Positions 16,905 through 25,306 of a stretch of 64,000 nt of DNA are shown one piece after another; position 1 is the stretch's first letter, and every line of letters starts with the position of its first letter. The DNA comes from Bacteroidetes bacterium UBA6183 (GTDB taxonomy: Bacteria > Bacteroidota > Bacteroidia > UKL13-3), in contig DITN01000023.1 in the NCBI GenBank assembly GCA_002422865.1, forward strand, positions 1 through 64,000. Reading direction: 5' to 3'. The notes beneath the pieces were generated by a model, which saw nothing but the letters and a program-made list of their open reading frames with translations, made no database searches and was not told where the DNA came from. Position numbers and translations under genes: made by a program.

Positions 16905-17159
16905 ATGCACAATTTTTATATCAAACTATACGAACTACTTTATTCAACCAATACAAAAGCCTTTGTAGTTGGTGGCATTGCAATTAATGCACTTTCGGAT
17001 AATGTTCAGTTTGTTTTCAATTCTATTGATTTTGCCCAAGTAGCATTTTATACGGCCGTTTTTTCAGGTAAATGTGTGTTAGGTGGCCTTTTAAATTTTG
17101 GCCTTAAAAAAATATTCGATCATAAATTTTTTAAAGGAGGTAGTAATGAACAGCACTAA
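16905..17159 (+). CDS. Small membrane protein (84 aa)
   Basis: This 84-residue protein has hydrophobic stretches around residues 19-30 (AFVVGGIAINAL) and 45-65 (AQVAFYTAVFSGKCVLGGLL), suggesting one or two membrane passes. It overlaps the start of the 909-residue gene by 14 bases, and the Shine-Dalgarno of that gene lies within its last codons, indicating coupling. No family is recognised. Its position suggests a virion membrane or assembly component. Confidence 0.5.
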   Translation: MHNFYIKLYELLYSTNTKAFVVGGIAINALSDNVQFVFNSIDFAQVAFYTAVFSGKCVLGGLLNFGLKKIFDHKFFKGGSNEQH

Positions 17160-19875
17160 ATTATTAATTGGAGGTGCAATAGCAATTATTGCCGGTGCAG
17201 CACTGGTAACAGGTGCAAGCAAGCTTAAAAACCTCAGCACAAAGTTTAAGGCCAATGCAGGTATACCGCAAAATGTAAGTTTAAAGGGCGGTAATTTGTC
17301 GTTTAACTTACCAATTGAAATTACTAACCAAAGCGCATTTGATGTAACCTTACAAAACCTCTATGTAACTGTTCAGAATAAAAATGCTAATGGCGATTTT
17401 GAAGATTTATTCATTCAAAACAACGGCATTAAAGAGGTTAAAATCAATAAGCTTGTAACAAGCAGGCTGGCCACAATTCCACTTTCAACCAGTTATGCAA
17501 ATGCTGCAAAGTTGGTTAATATTCTTACCGGTAAATTATCATCCGATCTTAAAGTAATTGTTCGTTTCGATATTTTGAGTTACGAGCTTAATCCGCTGGA
17601 GTTTATTGTAAACGCTAAGGATATGCTAACTCCATTTATGACTATACTAAGAACCTTTGGCTTGTTAAAGGGTCTTGGTTATGCCGATAATAATTTTCAT
17701 TACCGCAAGATTAAACCTGCTACTGCATACATCAATTTAATGCCAGTAAGCAAAGGTTTAGAAAGTGTTATTGCACAGGATGCAATACCTGAAAAAACGG
17801 TTAAACGCATGGCTGCAATTGTGAACGAAACTTTGTGGCAAACAAAGAAACTAGCAGCCGAACTTAAAGGTAATTCGCTTGAAGAAAGTTGCCGTAACGT
17901 TTATGACTTTTTATACAATCATATCCAGTATAAACGCGATGAAGAAAATCGCGAACAATTGCGTGAGCCAATTGCAAGCTTCGCACATAGAAGCTCAGGA
18001 ATAGATTGTGATTGCTTTTCGATTTTCGCTTCATCATTATTAACCAACATGGGAATTAACCATGCAATTAAGGTTATCAGTGTGCGCGATGATCAGCAAT
18101 TACAGCACGTTTATGTGGTTGTTCCTAAAGATGGTAAAAACCTAAACAACTACTTCACCATTGATGCCTGTTTGCATTCATTTAATGAGGAAGCACAAGG
18201 CATTACAAAAGAAATTTCAGAAATTATGTATACAACAAGACTTTCGGGATTAGGTGGTAACACGCCTAAAGCTATGGCTTTACAAATTGCAGGCCTAGAA
18301 GGCTTTTTTCCTGCAATATTAACGGCCGAAAAAATGCCTAACAAAACCGCGGCTGTGGCTAAAGTAACAGACAACGCCAATAAGTTATTGGTTGATAATC
18401 CAGTTACTAAAATGCCAAAAAGCAATATCCAAAAATCAAACATGGCAGTTGCTCCAAGTGGCGCAATCATGCACATGAGCGATGTTGCAAAAACCGCAAT
18501 GCCAACCATTATTATCAATAATAATTTTGGTGGAGGATCTGGTAAATCATGCGCACCTAAACCAACGCCAAAAGTGGTGATAGGCCCGGGTACACCAAAA
18601 TCAATTGGTGAATTAGAAGAAGGCCCAAAACAACTTCGTCCGTTTACACAGGATGAATTATTTAAGTTGGCAAATGTTGCATTGCAACCTGTTTACGATT
18701 CTTTAAAAGACTTGTACAACATGGCTGTTAATCAACCTCAGTTGCTTGCACCGTTATACAATGTTGCAGAGTTAAAACCTGCACTGCATGAGTTATTAAG
18801 CGTGTGGCACGATTCAACTAAGCGTAATGCTGTTTTGGATAAGTTAACAGTTAATGAAGTACGTTTTTTAAACCGTGATGGTTTAGCTCGCGAACAATTG
18901 ATTAAACGCGGCCTAGCTGGGTTGTCGGGTGGTGCTAATTACCCAATGTTTGGTTTGGATGGTAACGGTAATGTTGCAATGGCCAATGCTAAAGGTGGAT
19001 TGTTCGCATCATACCGAAGTATGATAAGCAGCATTGAAGCTAACATAATTGCCAATGCACGCAATGCAGAAAACTATGTTAAACAAGAAATTGCCCAAGC
19101 ACAAGTTCAAGGCTTAGGATTTTTGAAAAAGCTTGGCAATGTTGTTAAAAAGGCTGCTACCGCTGTTGGTGGTGCTGTAAAACAAGCAGCAAATTTTGTG
19201 GTTGAAAACGTTCAAAAAATAAACCCGGTTATGGTTCTAGGGCGCACTGCTTACCGTGGTTTAGTTGCGTTGAATTTTAGAGGTTGGGCCACTAAAATTG
19301 ATAAAATGCGCCAAGCTGGAACCGAAGGTAAATTTAAAGAAAAATGGGAGGGTGCATTGATTGGTGGCAACTGGGGCGATTTAGTTTCGGCTGTTAATTC
19401 CGGTAAAGGCAAATCTGCAATATTAGGTGGAATTGGCAACCTTGGTGAACCTACAACCATTGCAGCGAGTATAGCTGCCGCTACTCCTGTTATCGCTGCT
19501 GTAAGCTCATTTATTGATGACGTTTCAAACGTTGTTGGTAAAGCCAACGATGTAAAGAATAGCGTAATTGAAATAAAAGAAGCTGTTATGCCTTCAGCTA
19601 GATCAGGCGCAGTAACTTTAGTTCCTGATGGCGGTAAAGCAGGAGCTGTATACTTTGATCCAAATAATCCGGGTGCAACTGATCCAAACAATGGTGGTAA
19701 CAACAATGGTGGTGGTAATAAATCAAACATGTTGTTATATGCAGCAATTGCCTTATTGGTTGCAGGTGGTGGCTACTACATGTACACACAAAAAGATACA
19801 GCCAAATCTAAACCTGTTGGCGAATTAGCCGCAGTAACCAAGGCTAAAAAAGTTATTAAAACCGCAAAAATTTAA
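17146..19875 (+). CDS. Large double-anchored transglutaminase-like virion candidate
   Basis: This is a 909-residue protein. The start is ATG 17146, preceded by AAAGGAGGT at 17133-17141; the earlier in-frame ATG at 17098 is rejected. Residues ~4-24 are a membrane helix. Residues ~35-165 look like an all-beta LEA/Ig-type domain. Residues ~225-370 form a transglutaminase-like domain with Cys288 (GIDCDC), His321 (LQHVYV) and Asp340 (TIDACL) in correct order. The long C-terminal half contains amphipathic helices around 650-800. A Gly/Asn-rich linker precedes a C-terminal membrane helix (~865-882, LLYAAIALLVAGGGYYMYT). The domain could crosslink, cleave or merely scaffold proteins. As first large gene of the late operon it is a good candidate for a virion membrane-bridging protein; function is inferred. 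Confidence 0.7.
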   Translation: MNSTKLLIGGAIAIIAGAALVTGASKLKNLSTKFKANAGIPQNVSLKGGNLSFNLPIEITNQSAFDVTLQNLYVTVQNKNANGDFEDLFIQNNGIKEVKINKLVTSRLATIPLSTSYANAAKLVNILTGKLSSDLKVIVRFDILSYELNPLEFIVNAKDMLTPFMTILRTFGLLKGLGYADNNFHYRKIKPATAYINLMPVSKGLESVIAQDAIPEKTVKRMAAIVNETLWQTKKLAAELKGNSLEESCRNVYDFLYNHIQYKRDEENREQLREPIASFAHRSSGIDCDCFSIFASSLLTNMGINHAIKVISVRDDQQLQHVYVVVPKDGKNLNNYFTIDACLHSFNEEAQGITKEISEIMYTTRLSGLGGNTPKAMALQIAGLEGFFPAILTAEKMPNKTAAVAKVTDNANKLLVDNPVTKMPKSNIQKSNMAVAPSGAIMHMSDVAKTAMPTIIINNNFGGGSGKSCAPKPTPKVVIGPGTPKSIGELEEGPKQLRPFTQDELFKLANVALQPVYDSLKDLYNMAVNQPQLLAPLYNVAELKPALHELLSVWHDSTKRNAVLDKLTVNEVRFLNRDGLAREQLIKRGLAGLSGGANYPMFGLDGNGNVAMANAKGGLFASYRSMISSIEANIIANARNAENYVKQEIAQAQVQGLGFLKKLGNVVKKAATAVGGAVKQAANFVVENVQKINPVMVLGRTAYRGLVALNFRGWATKIDKMRQAGTEGKFKEKWEGALIGGNWGDLVSAVNSGKGKSAILGGIGNLGEPTTIAASIAAATPVIAAVSSFIDDVSNVVGKANDVKNSVIEIKEAVMPSARSGAVTLVPDGGKAGAVYFDPNNPGATDPNNGGNNNGGGNKSNMLLYAAIALLVAGGGYYMYTQKDTAKSKPVGELAAVTKAKKVIKTAKI

Positions 19876-19895
19876 AATCTCAATTCTTAATAAAT

Positions 19896-20462
19896 ATGAC
19901 ACAAGTAGCAAAAGCATCTTCTAAAGGTGCATTCGACTTCAAAGGCTTGATGAAACAATCAGCCTCACTTGGTACTAACATGGGAGGCTTCGTGGCTGGT
20001 CACGTAGCTTACGGTTTTGTACCTGACACTTTCAAAACTGGCGTTAAAGGAATCATGGCAACAGCATTAATGTTATTGCTAGGTACGTTCATCGCCTTTA
20101 AATCTACCAACGACCATGTGAAGCAAGCTTCCATCGGTTTCGCAACTTATGGCGGTATTAAAATGATCAATAACATTACTGGTGTAGTGCCTGCACTCAC
20201 CACAAATGGAGTTGGTGCATTACCTGAAGGTATTAGTAACGCGCTTAAAAAGTTCATCCCTCAATTGGGTGAGGCCGAACCATTGATAAAGATTGCCGGA
20301 ATGGGCATTCATGGCCGTGAACCAATTAACGCAGTTGATACCGATTATGTGTTTTTAGATGGCGCTGAAAATGCTGTGGATGAATACGCAGCTCCAAGCG
20401 ACAATGATTTGATCATCCCAATTTCAGGAGCTCCACAAGAGTCTGCAATAAGGTTCGCGTAA
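19896..20462 (+). CDS. Putative membrane-associated structural protein (188 aa)
   Basis: The N-terminal third is Gly/Ala-rich with a membrane-like stretch at ~46-66 (GIMATALMLLLGTFIAF). The C-terminal third is acidic and ends in a flexible tail. Codon use differs from neighbours: TTC, GAC and ATC predominate, as in the next gene, which suggests high expression. It sits between the 909-residue protein and the candidate coat protein. No sequence family is recognised; a minor coat or membrane-linking protein is the most likely reading. Confidence 0.6.
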   Translation: MTQVAKASSKGAFDFKGLMKQSASLGTNMGGFVAGHVAYGFVPDTFKTGVKGIMATALMLLLGTFIAFKSTNDHVKQASIGFATYGGIKMINNITGVVPALTTNGVGALPEGISNALKKFIPQLGEAEPLIKIAGMGIHGREPINAVDTDYVFLDGAENAVDEYAAPSDNDLIIPISGAPQESAIRFA

Positions 20463-20530
20463 AAATAAACCCTAGCCTAAAACAAAAATAAATCAAGCTC
20501 AAACATTATTAATTTTTTATAAAAACAAAC

Positions 20531-21202
20531 ATGAAAAGTTTACCAATTTCAGGCGATCAATTATTAAAAGCCGCCTACGCTGCCAATAAGTTAACAGCTG
20601 ACCAAAAAGCAGCTTACGAGGCAGGAAAATTAAAAGCTCAATATTTTGAGTTTGCACATCGTGCACAAGTTGCAAATACCGGTACTGGAACAGGTGTTGC
20701 TTTGTTCGACTTAGCAGCAGAAAAAGATTTCGGATTAAGCGACCTTGACAAAGGTTGCAAGTTACCGGAAGATTTCGCATTAATCGCTACCAAAGCACGT
20801 GTAGGTGTGTTGGCAGATGATGCAGATGGTGTAGTTACCGCAGCTCAAATCAAAGCAATGAGCTTTGATAACCTAGTGTTGGCATTAGGTGGAACAACTG
20901 AGCGTGTTCCAGCAACCTTATTAAACTCTCGCTTTATCCTTAATATCAATGAGGTTGATAAGGCTAAGTATTCGGCTAAAAATTACTTCTTAGGTGGTAA
21001 CAGCAAAGAATACATTGAGGGTTCAATGGAAGATGCAATCGCTGTACCTGATGGTGTAGAAATCATTGCTAAAGGTTCAACCTTAACACCAAAATTGGAG
21101 TTGCCAATTGGTGTTCCGTTAAGCACTCCAGCTTCAGGCGCAGGTTCTAAACAATACGTTTGGGAAACGCTGTACATCGGCTTCCGTTTAGTTAACGCTT
21201 AG
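20531..21202 (+). CDS. Candidate major coat protein (223 aa)
   Basis: This 223-residue soluble protein has a helical N-terminus (residues ~8-50, KAAYAANKLTADQKAAYEAG) and a beta-rich remainder (LPIGVPLS, QYVWETLYIGFRLVNA at the C-terminus). It has no cysteine pattern beyond one Cys, no signal peptide and no recognisable enzymatic motif. Codon choice is biased to TTC/GAC/ATC/AAC relative to flanking genes. It is followed by a 12-bp stem-loop (21246-21273) that could limit read-through, the usual situation for a highly expressed coat protein. The assignment is inference from context; the fold is not known to me. Confidence 0.5.
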   Translation: MKSLPISGDQLLKAAYAANKLTADQKAAYEAGKLKAQYFEFAHRAQVANTGTGTGVALFDLAAEKDFGLSDLDKGCKLPEDFALIATKARVGVLADDADGVVTAAQIKAMSFDNLVLALGGTTERVPATLLNSRFILNINEVDKAKYSAKNYFLGGNSKEYIEGSMEDAIAVPDGVEIIAKGSTLTPKLELPIGVPLSTPASGAGSKQYVWETLYIGFRLVNA

Positions 21203-21245
21203 TAGCTTCTTAAACTAAACAGCACAACTAACAAGAGTTAAAATA

Positions 21246-21273
21246 AGCAACGGCACAACAATGTGCCGTTGCT
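21246..21273 (+). terminator. Stem-loop after the candidate coat gene
   Basis: AGCAACGGCACA / TGTGCCGTTGCT is a perfect 12-bp stem with loop ACAA. Only a short T-run (TTAATT) follows, so it probably causes partial termination or stabilises the upstream mRNA. Confidence 0.65.
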
Positions 21274-21289
21274 TTAATTAAAAAAAATC

Positions 21290-21670
21290 ATGGCACAGAA
21301 GTATAAAAGCAAATCTCAAAACATTGTTATCCCGGCAAACTCACCTGCAAATGTTGCAATACAAAGTGAGTTTAAACACGATTTAACGGGTATAAAAAAG
21401 GGCGTTGCATTTGGTTTATCTGTTATTAAAAATCCCAATAACAAACACTTCAATTTTGGAATGAACATAATTGATAGTGAGCCAACAATCGACCCGGTAA
21501 GCAAAAACTTTTACGAGGCAACCGCAGCAAGCGCCCCGGGCGAAAGATTTATTGCTTTAGAATTTGATAAACCCACCAACGAAAAATCAATCATTAAGCT
21601 GGTGCCAACAGAGGCAAGTGGAGCTGATGACATTATAGTGCAGGTAGTATTTAAGTACGAAGTAAACTAA
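21290..21670 (+). CDS. Small beta-rich protein, second coat/accessory candidate (126 aa)
   Basis: This 126-residue soluble protein is rich in predicted beta-strands (NIVIPANSPANVAIQSEF ... VQVVFKYEV) and has no helices of note. That is compatible with a single beta-sandwich or jelly-roll domain. It directly follows the candidate major coat gene and its stem-loop, so it has its own potential expression level. No family is recognised. A minor coat, penton or decoration role is possible but unproven. Confidence 0.5.
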   Translation: MAQKYKSKSQNIVIPANSPANVAIQSEFKHDLTGIKKGVAFGLSVIKNPNNKHFNFGMNIIDSEPTIDPVSKNFYEATAASAPGERFIALEFDKPTNEKSIIKLVPTEASGADDIIVQVVFKYEVN

Positions 21671-21677
21671 GTAAAAC

Positions 21678-21968
21678 ATGCTTTTTGATAAATACATAGG
21701 TCGTTCGATGGAGCACATGACTATATCTGAAAATAAAGATATAGACATGACTGATGTTGTTAGCATCAAAGCTGAGTTAGTAAGTGCAACTCCTGTTGTA
21801 ATTAATAACGAAAAGCTGAAGGAGGTAGAAGATACCTATTGCGAACATAGCCAATGGCCTTATGTAAAAGGTACTGTTTTCGCAGTTGCGTTTGATGATA
21901 CAAGCGCAACTAAAGTGCTTAAAGTAACGATAGTTAAACTGGTTGTTAACCCTAATTGGTGCGAATAA
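21678..21968 (+). CDS. Late-operon protein of unknown function (96 aa)
   Basis: This is a 96-residue acidic, soluble, partly beta-strand protein. It starts seven bases after the previous stop. Its own stop codon shares a base with the next start (TAATG at 21966-21970), indicating coupling. No motif is recognised. Confidence 0.55.
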   Translation: MLFDKYIGRSMEHMTISENKDIDMTDVVSIKAELVSATPVVINNEKLKEVEDTYCEHSQWPYVKGTVFAVAFDDTSATKVLKVTIVKLVVNPNWCE

Positions 21969-22765
21969 TGAACATAGCTGAAGATAAAAAACAAGAAATA
22001 ATCAGGCTTCGTTTGGCCGGTAATTCTCAAAACCAAATCTCACTTATTACAGGTATTTCAAAGCCTTATGTAAATGCGATTTGTTCAGAGTTAGAGGCTT
22101 CTGATATAGCAATTTCGGGTTTCGGTGTAGGGCCTAATACAATGCCGCAACAAACTCAACAACCTGTTGTTCGTACACCATATTATCCTGAAAATAGCTC
22201 ATTAGCTGAGTTGCGTTACAAGGATCAGCGCATATCAGATTTGGAGCTTCAGTTAAAGGATTTAAAAAATGACTTGAACAAACTAAGTGTTGAACATACC
22301 ACTTTGCAAAAAGAACATGCAGCACTTCAGATTGAGCACAAAAGTATTGAAACGAAACACCAGTACGAAAAAGACAACATTGTAGCACAAAACCAATTTT
22401 CGCAAAAAAGTAGTTTAGATGGTTTGATGGATAAGGTTGTAACGCCCATTCTTAACAACCAAAAGCTAGTTGATGCTATAAGTATTGGTTTAATACACAA
22501 GTTGTCGGGCGGTGGTGCTCCAAATCAGCCACAACAAATTCAGCAACCAACATGTTACAATCACCCACTAATTAACACTCCCGAAACCGGCACACAAATA
22601 CAAGAGGTTTTGGAGGTTTTTAAACTATTTACCGCGCAAGAAATTGAAAAGCTTCACACTTTGTTTGGCGTTTTCATGCATGAACGCGGAATGATTAACA
22701 GCGTTACAAATAGCGCAGTTGATTACTTACAAAAGAAACAAAATTCATCACAACAAACTGGTTAA
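21968..22765 (+). CDS. HTH plus coiled-coil protein (265 aa)
   Basis: I start this gene at ATG 21968, overlapping the previous stop; an in-frame TTG at 21956 is less likely. Residues ~5-42 are a helix-turn-helix of the terminase-small-subunit/transposase type (KQEIIRLRLAGNSQNQISLITGIS). Residues ~80-135 form a long coiled coil (LELQLKDLKNDLNKLSVEHTTLQ...). The C-terminal half includes a Gln/Pro-rich linker and a helical end. A DNA-recognition or packaging-initiation role within the late operon is possible, but no partner large terminase is present. Confidence 0.55.
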   Translation: MNIAEDKKQEIIRLRLAGNSQNQISLITGISKPYVNAICSELEASDIAISGFGVGPNTMPQQTQQPVVRTPYYPENSSLAELRYKDQRISDLELQLKDLKNDLNKLSVEHTTLQKEHAALQIEHKSIETKHQYEKDNIVAQNQFSQKSSLDGLMDKVVTPILNNQKLVDAISIGLIHKLSGGGAPNQPQQIQQPTCYNHPLINTPETGTQIQEVLEVFKLFTAQEIEKLHTLFGVFMHERGMINSVTNSAVDYLQKKQNSSQQTG

Positions 22766-22771
22766 TAGAAT

Positions 22772-22972
22772 ATGCCCCAAGTTACAATTAATATCAAAAC
22801 TATCGTTCCTGATATCGTTGAATCGCGCAGACAAAAATTACAAATTTTAGCTGATAAGCTTGATGATAATTCTTTGCGTGTATTGTCCGAAATAGTGAAT
22901 GATACTGCAAACATTAACAACACATTGGCCGCAAATGAGTTTACGCTTAAACAGGCCATCAAATCAATTTAA
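22772..22972 (+). CDS. Small helical late protein (66 aa)
   Basis: This 66-residue soluble protein is mostly helical (VESRRQKLQILADKLDDNSLRVLSEIVN). It is packed between neighbours with 6- and 3-base gaps. No motif or family is recognised; it may be a virion or assembly accessory protein. Confidence 0.5.
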   Translation: MPQVTINIKTIVPDIVESRRQKLQILADKLDDNSLRVLSEIVNDTANINNTLAANEFTLKQAIKSI

Positions 22973-22975
22973 ACA

Positions 22976-23758
22976 ATGAGAAGTATTCCATCTAGTATAG
23001 TTATTAAAGAAGCTGATAAAAAGCCAACTTCACCTTGGTTGTATGCACTTGTTTTAGTGTTAACCGGTGGCGGTTATTTTTTATGGAATAAGGCTAGAAA
23101 AGATTCAGCAGCTCAACAAAGTGCCGCAGCATTGCAAGGTGATATATTCACTCGTCAAGCTGCAATTATTCGTAACGCCATTAGTGGAGTTGGTACGGAT
23201 GAAAAGGCATTGTTTGAAGTGGCCAAGCAAATTACAGACTGGGCCAAAGTTGTTAAAGCTTATTCTGAACTAACTAAAGGTGGAAACATTGAAGCGGATT
23301 TGTCCGCTGATTTATCTTCTGAAGAATACAACTTGTTTATGGATTATCTCCAGTACAGAGGTAGAACAGGAGGAAGTGGAGGAAGTGGCTCTGCAAAGGC
23401 ACAAGTGTTTATTAAACCTAGTAATGCACCAAGTAACTTGCCTATTGGCTCCACTGTTTACCTTAATTGGAACAGCAGTTTACAAGGCAAAATTACAAGT
23501 GTAAAAACTTATGCTGATCCTGCTGATTATCCATTAAAACCACTTTACACTGTACCACGTCCAATTGATACAACGCCAAAGACATTTGGTAAGGCTGTAC
23601 AATTCAAAGATGTTGAATATAGCAACAGCACCACCAAAGTTAAGCTTGTACAAGTGCATAACGGCCAACGCCTTGTTTGGGTTCGTGTATTTGATATTGG
23701 CAAATTTTACACCCCGGTAAAGGGCCTTAGCTCAGTATCCAAAATTCAATTTGCATAA
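22976..23758 (+). CDS. Membrane-anchored protein with one annexin-like repeat (260 aa)
   Basis: A membrane helix lies at residues ~22-39 (WLYALVLVLTGGGYFLW). Residues ~65-125 match the annexin repeat: GVGTDEKALFEV, then W-KVVKAYSEL, then NIEADLSADLSSEEYNLFMDYL. The type-II calcium motif GxGTDE and the acidic residue about 40 positions later are both retained. A Gly/Ser linker follows, then a beta-rich C-terminal domain (~135-260). Annexins normally have four repeats and bind acidic phospholipids through calcium; a single repeat with its own membrane anchor is unusual. The stop codon overlaps the start of the endolysin gene (TAATG). A role in membrane or envelope interaction is inferred. Confidence 0.65.
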   Translation: MRSIPSSIVIKEADKKPTSPWLYALVLVLTGGGYFLWNKARKDSAAQQSAAALQGDIFTRQAAIIRNAISGVGTDEKALFEVAKQITDWAKVVKAYSELTKGGNIEADLSADLSSEEYNLFMDYLQYRGRTGGSGGSGSAKAQVFIKPSNAPSNLPIGSTVYLNWNSSLQGKITSVKTYADPADYPLKPLYTVPRPIDTTPKTFGKAVQFKDVEYSNSTTKVKLVQVHNGQRLVWVRVFDIGKFYTPVKGLSSVSKIQFA

Positions 23759-24474
23759 TGGCTTTAACTGCAACTCAAAAAAATAATGCAGCCCTAATAG
23801 TGCAAGAGCTAATAAAGGCAGGTGTTACAAACAAGTACACGCATAGTGCTGTATTGGCGGTAATTAGTAAGGAAACTAATTTTAATCCTGGTAACATAGA
23901 AGTGGGTTATAAAAATACTTCTAACGCTCGTATTCGCCAAATATTTAGCAAAACAAAGAACCTTTCAGATGCACAATTGAACACGCTAAAAGCTAACGAT
24001 GTGAGCTTTTTCAATTTTGTGTATAACGGCATAGCCGGAAATGGGGCTAATGATGGTTATAAATACCGTGGCCGTGGTTACAACCAAATAACTGGTAAAA
24101 GCAATTATGCTACAATGGGTAAGGCAATTAATGTTGATTTGGTTGCAAACCCTGATTTGTTGTTACAGCCACTTATTGCAGCAAAGGTTGCCGCAGTGTT
24201 TTTTGTTACCGGGTTTAACGCACTTAAAAAGTTGGGCAAGGTTGCCCAATACAATACTACCACAATTAACGGTTTCCAAAACTATAACGATAGCCTAGGC
24301 GCTATTTACCACATTAACGCAGGAATTGGCCACAGTAACGCTGTTATTAAAGCTGATGTTACAGGTGGTTTGGCAAAGGCTAAAGCAGTGGTAAAAGATA
24401 TGTACGATTTCGCACTGAATCATTCGGGTGCAGTTGCAGGATCGTTTGTTGGTCTGCTTTTTTTTTGGGCTTAA
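23758..24474 (+). CDS. GH19-type endolysin
   Basis: This 238-residue enzyme resembles phage glycoside hydrolase family 19 endolysins, which cut peptidoglycan (or chitin). A catalytic-type Glu occurs in ISKETNF at about residue 40, and the characteristic YRGRGYNQITGKSNY motif at ~102-116. The C-terminus (~220-238, AVAGSFVGLLFFWA) is hydrophobic and could anchor or signal-target the enzyme, which is odd for GH19 lysins. It overlaps the upstream gene's stop and precedes small membrane proteins, so together these look like a lysis cassette. Confidence 0.85.
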   Translation: MALTATQKNNAALIVQELIKAGVTNKYTHSAVLAVISKETNFNPGNIEVGYKNTSNARIRQIFSKTKNLSDAQLNTLKANDVSFFNFVYNGIAGNGANDGYKYRGRGYNQITGKSNYATMGKAINVDLVANPDLLLQPLIAAKVAAVFFVTGFNALKKLGKVAQYNTTTINGFQNYNDSLGAIYHINAGIGHSNAVIKADVTGGLAKAKAVVKDMYDFALNHSGAVAGSFVGLLFFWA

Positions 24475-24504
24475 GTTATTACGGTTATAATCAATATCAG
24501 CAAT

Positions 24505-24717
24505 ATGAAAATTCCAAAAACAATCAAAAACGACATTAAAACCAACATCATTTCAGCATTTATAATGCTAGTGGTTATTGGTAGTATGGTAGCCGCATTT
24601 ATGGGTAAAATGACATTTACTGAAGCTGGAGTTTTCATAGGTGCAGTAGGTACTTTGTTAGCTGGCTTTGGATTTCGTTTTACCGCTGATTCAAAAAAGG
24701 AGGAAACCAATGAGTAA
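24505..24717 (+). CDS. Holin-like small membrane protein (70 aa)
   Basis: The protein has two hydrophobic segments (~13-32 IISAFIMLVVIGSMVAAFMG and ~38-57 AGVFIGAVGTLLAGFGFRF) and a short charged C-terminus, the usual layout of a class II holin. It lies directly after the endolysin gene and overlaps the following gene by eight bases. The Shine-Dalgarno AAAAAGGAGG of the next gene is inside its coding end. Function is inferred from size, topology and position. Confidence 0.6.
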   Translation: MKIPKTIKNDIKTNIISAFIMLVVIGSMVAAFMGKMTFTEAGVFIGAVGTLLAGFGFRFTADSKKEETNE

Positions 24718-25306
24718 GCTAGATAGGTTTGATAAAATCATGTTGAGTATCATCATGCTTTCATTGCTATTTGCAGGTTGGGTTTTCTATTCACTCATTA
24801 CATCAAACAACACCGAATTTGGAGTTGAAAAAATACAAGTTGATACTGTCTATTCAATATGGGTTGATAGCACACCCATTATAATTGGTGATGAGGATTT
24901 GGTTCATCAAACTGAAACCATTTACTACCCTAAATTTAAAAACATTACTGTGGACACTGGGGCAATTATTCGCAGTTATCTATCGTGCAAAACTAGTGTT
25001 TACAGCTACCGAAAGGATTCGTTGTACAACCTAGTTATTGCCGATAGTTTTTGCCTTGGCCAGTTACTTTCGCGCAACATTGAGTTCAAGAATTTAAAGC
25101 CCGACAGTACAGTTTATGTTACCACTACAATCACCAATTACGAGCGTGAAAAACCTAAAGGTAAGCTGTATGTAGGTGTTCAAAGCTCGCGGTTTAACCC
25201 AATTGCGCCAGCATTAATGTACACGCACAAACGTATTGGCGTAAATGCAAGTTATGGTTTGTACAATAGGCAAGCTGAGTTCGGACTTTATTATTTACTG
25301 AAGTAA
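24710..25306 (+). CDS. Membrane-anchored spanin/virion-exit candidate (198 aa)
   Basis: The start is ATG 24710, preceded by AAAAAGGAGG; an in-frame ATG at 24668 would run inside the upstream gene. A single N-terminal membrane helix (~10-30) is followed by a periplasmic region. The C-terminal ~55 residues (GKLYVGVQSSRFNPIAPALMYTH...) look like paired outer-membrane-type beta-strands. Such inner-membrane anchor plus beta-strand proteins are frequent beside lysins in Bacteroidota phages. A spanin-like role is inferred, not shown. Confidence 0.5.
   Translation: MSKLDRFDKIMLSIIMLSLLFAGWVFYSLITSNNTEFGVEKIQVDTVYSIWVDSTPIIIGDEDLVHQTETIYYPKFKNITVDTGAIIRSYLSCKTSVYSYRKDSLYNLVIADSFCLGQLLSRNIEFKNLKPDSTVYVTTTITNYEREKPKGKLYVGVQSSRFNPIAPALMYTHKRIGVNASYGLYNRQAEFGLYYLLK

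Noticed and set aside
21968..22765. HTH plus coiled-coil protein as a terminase small subunit
   Set aside because: The N-terminal HTH would fit, but no large terminase is present and the long coiled coil and Gln-rich linker are not specific; kept as a general DNA-binding candidate.
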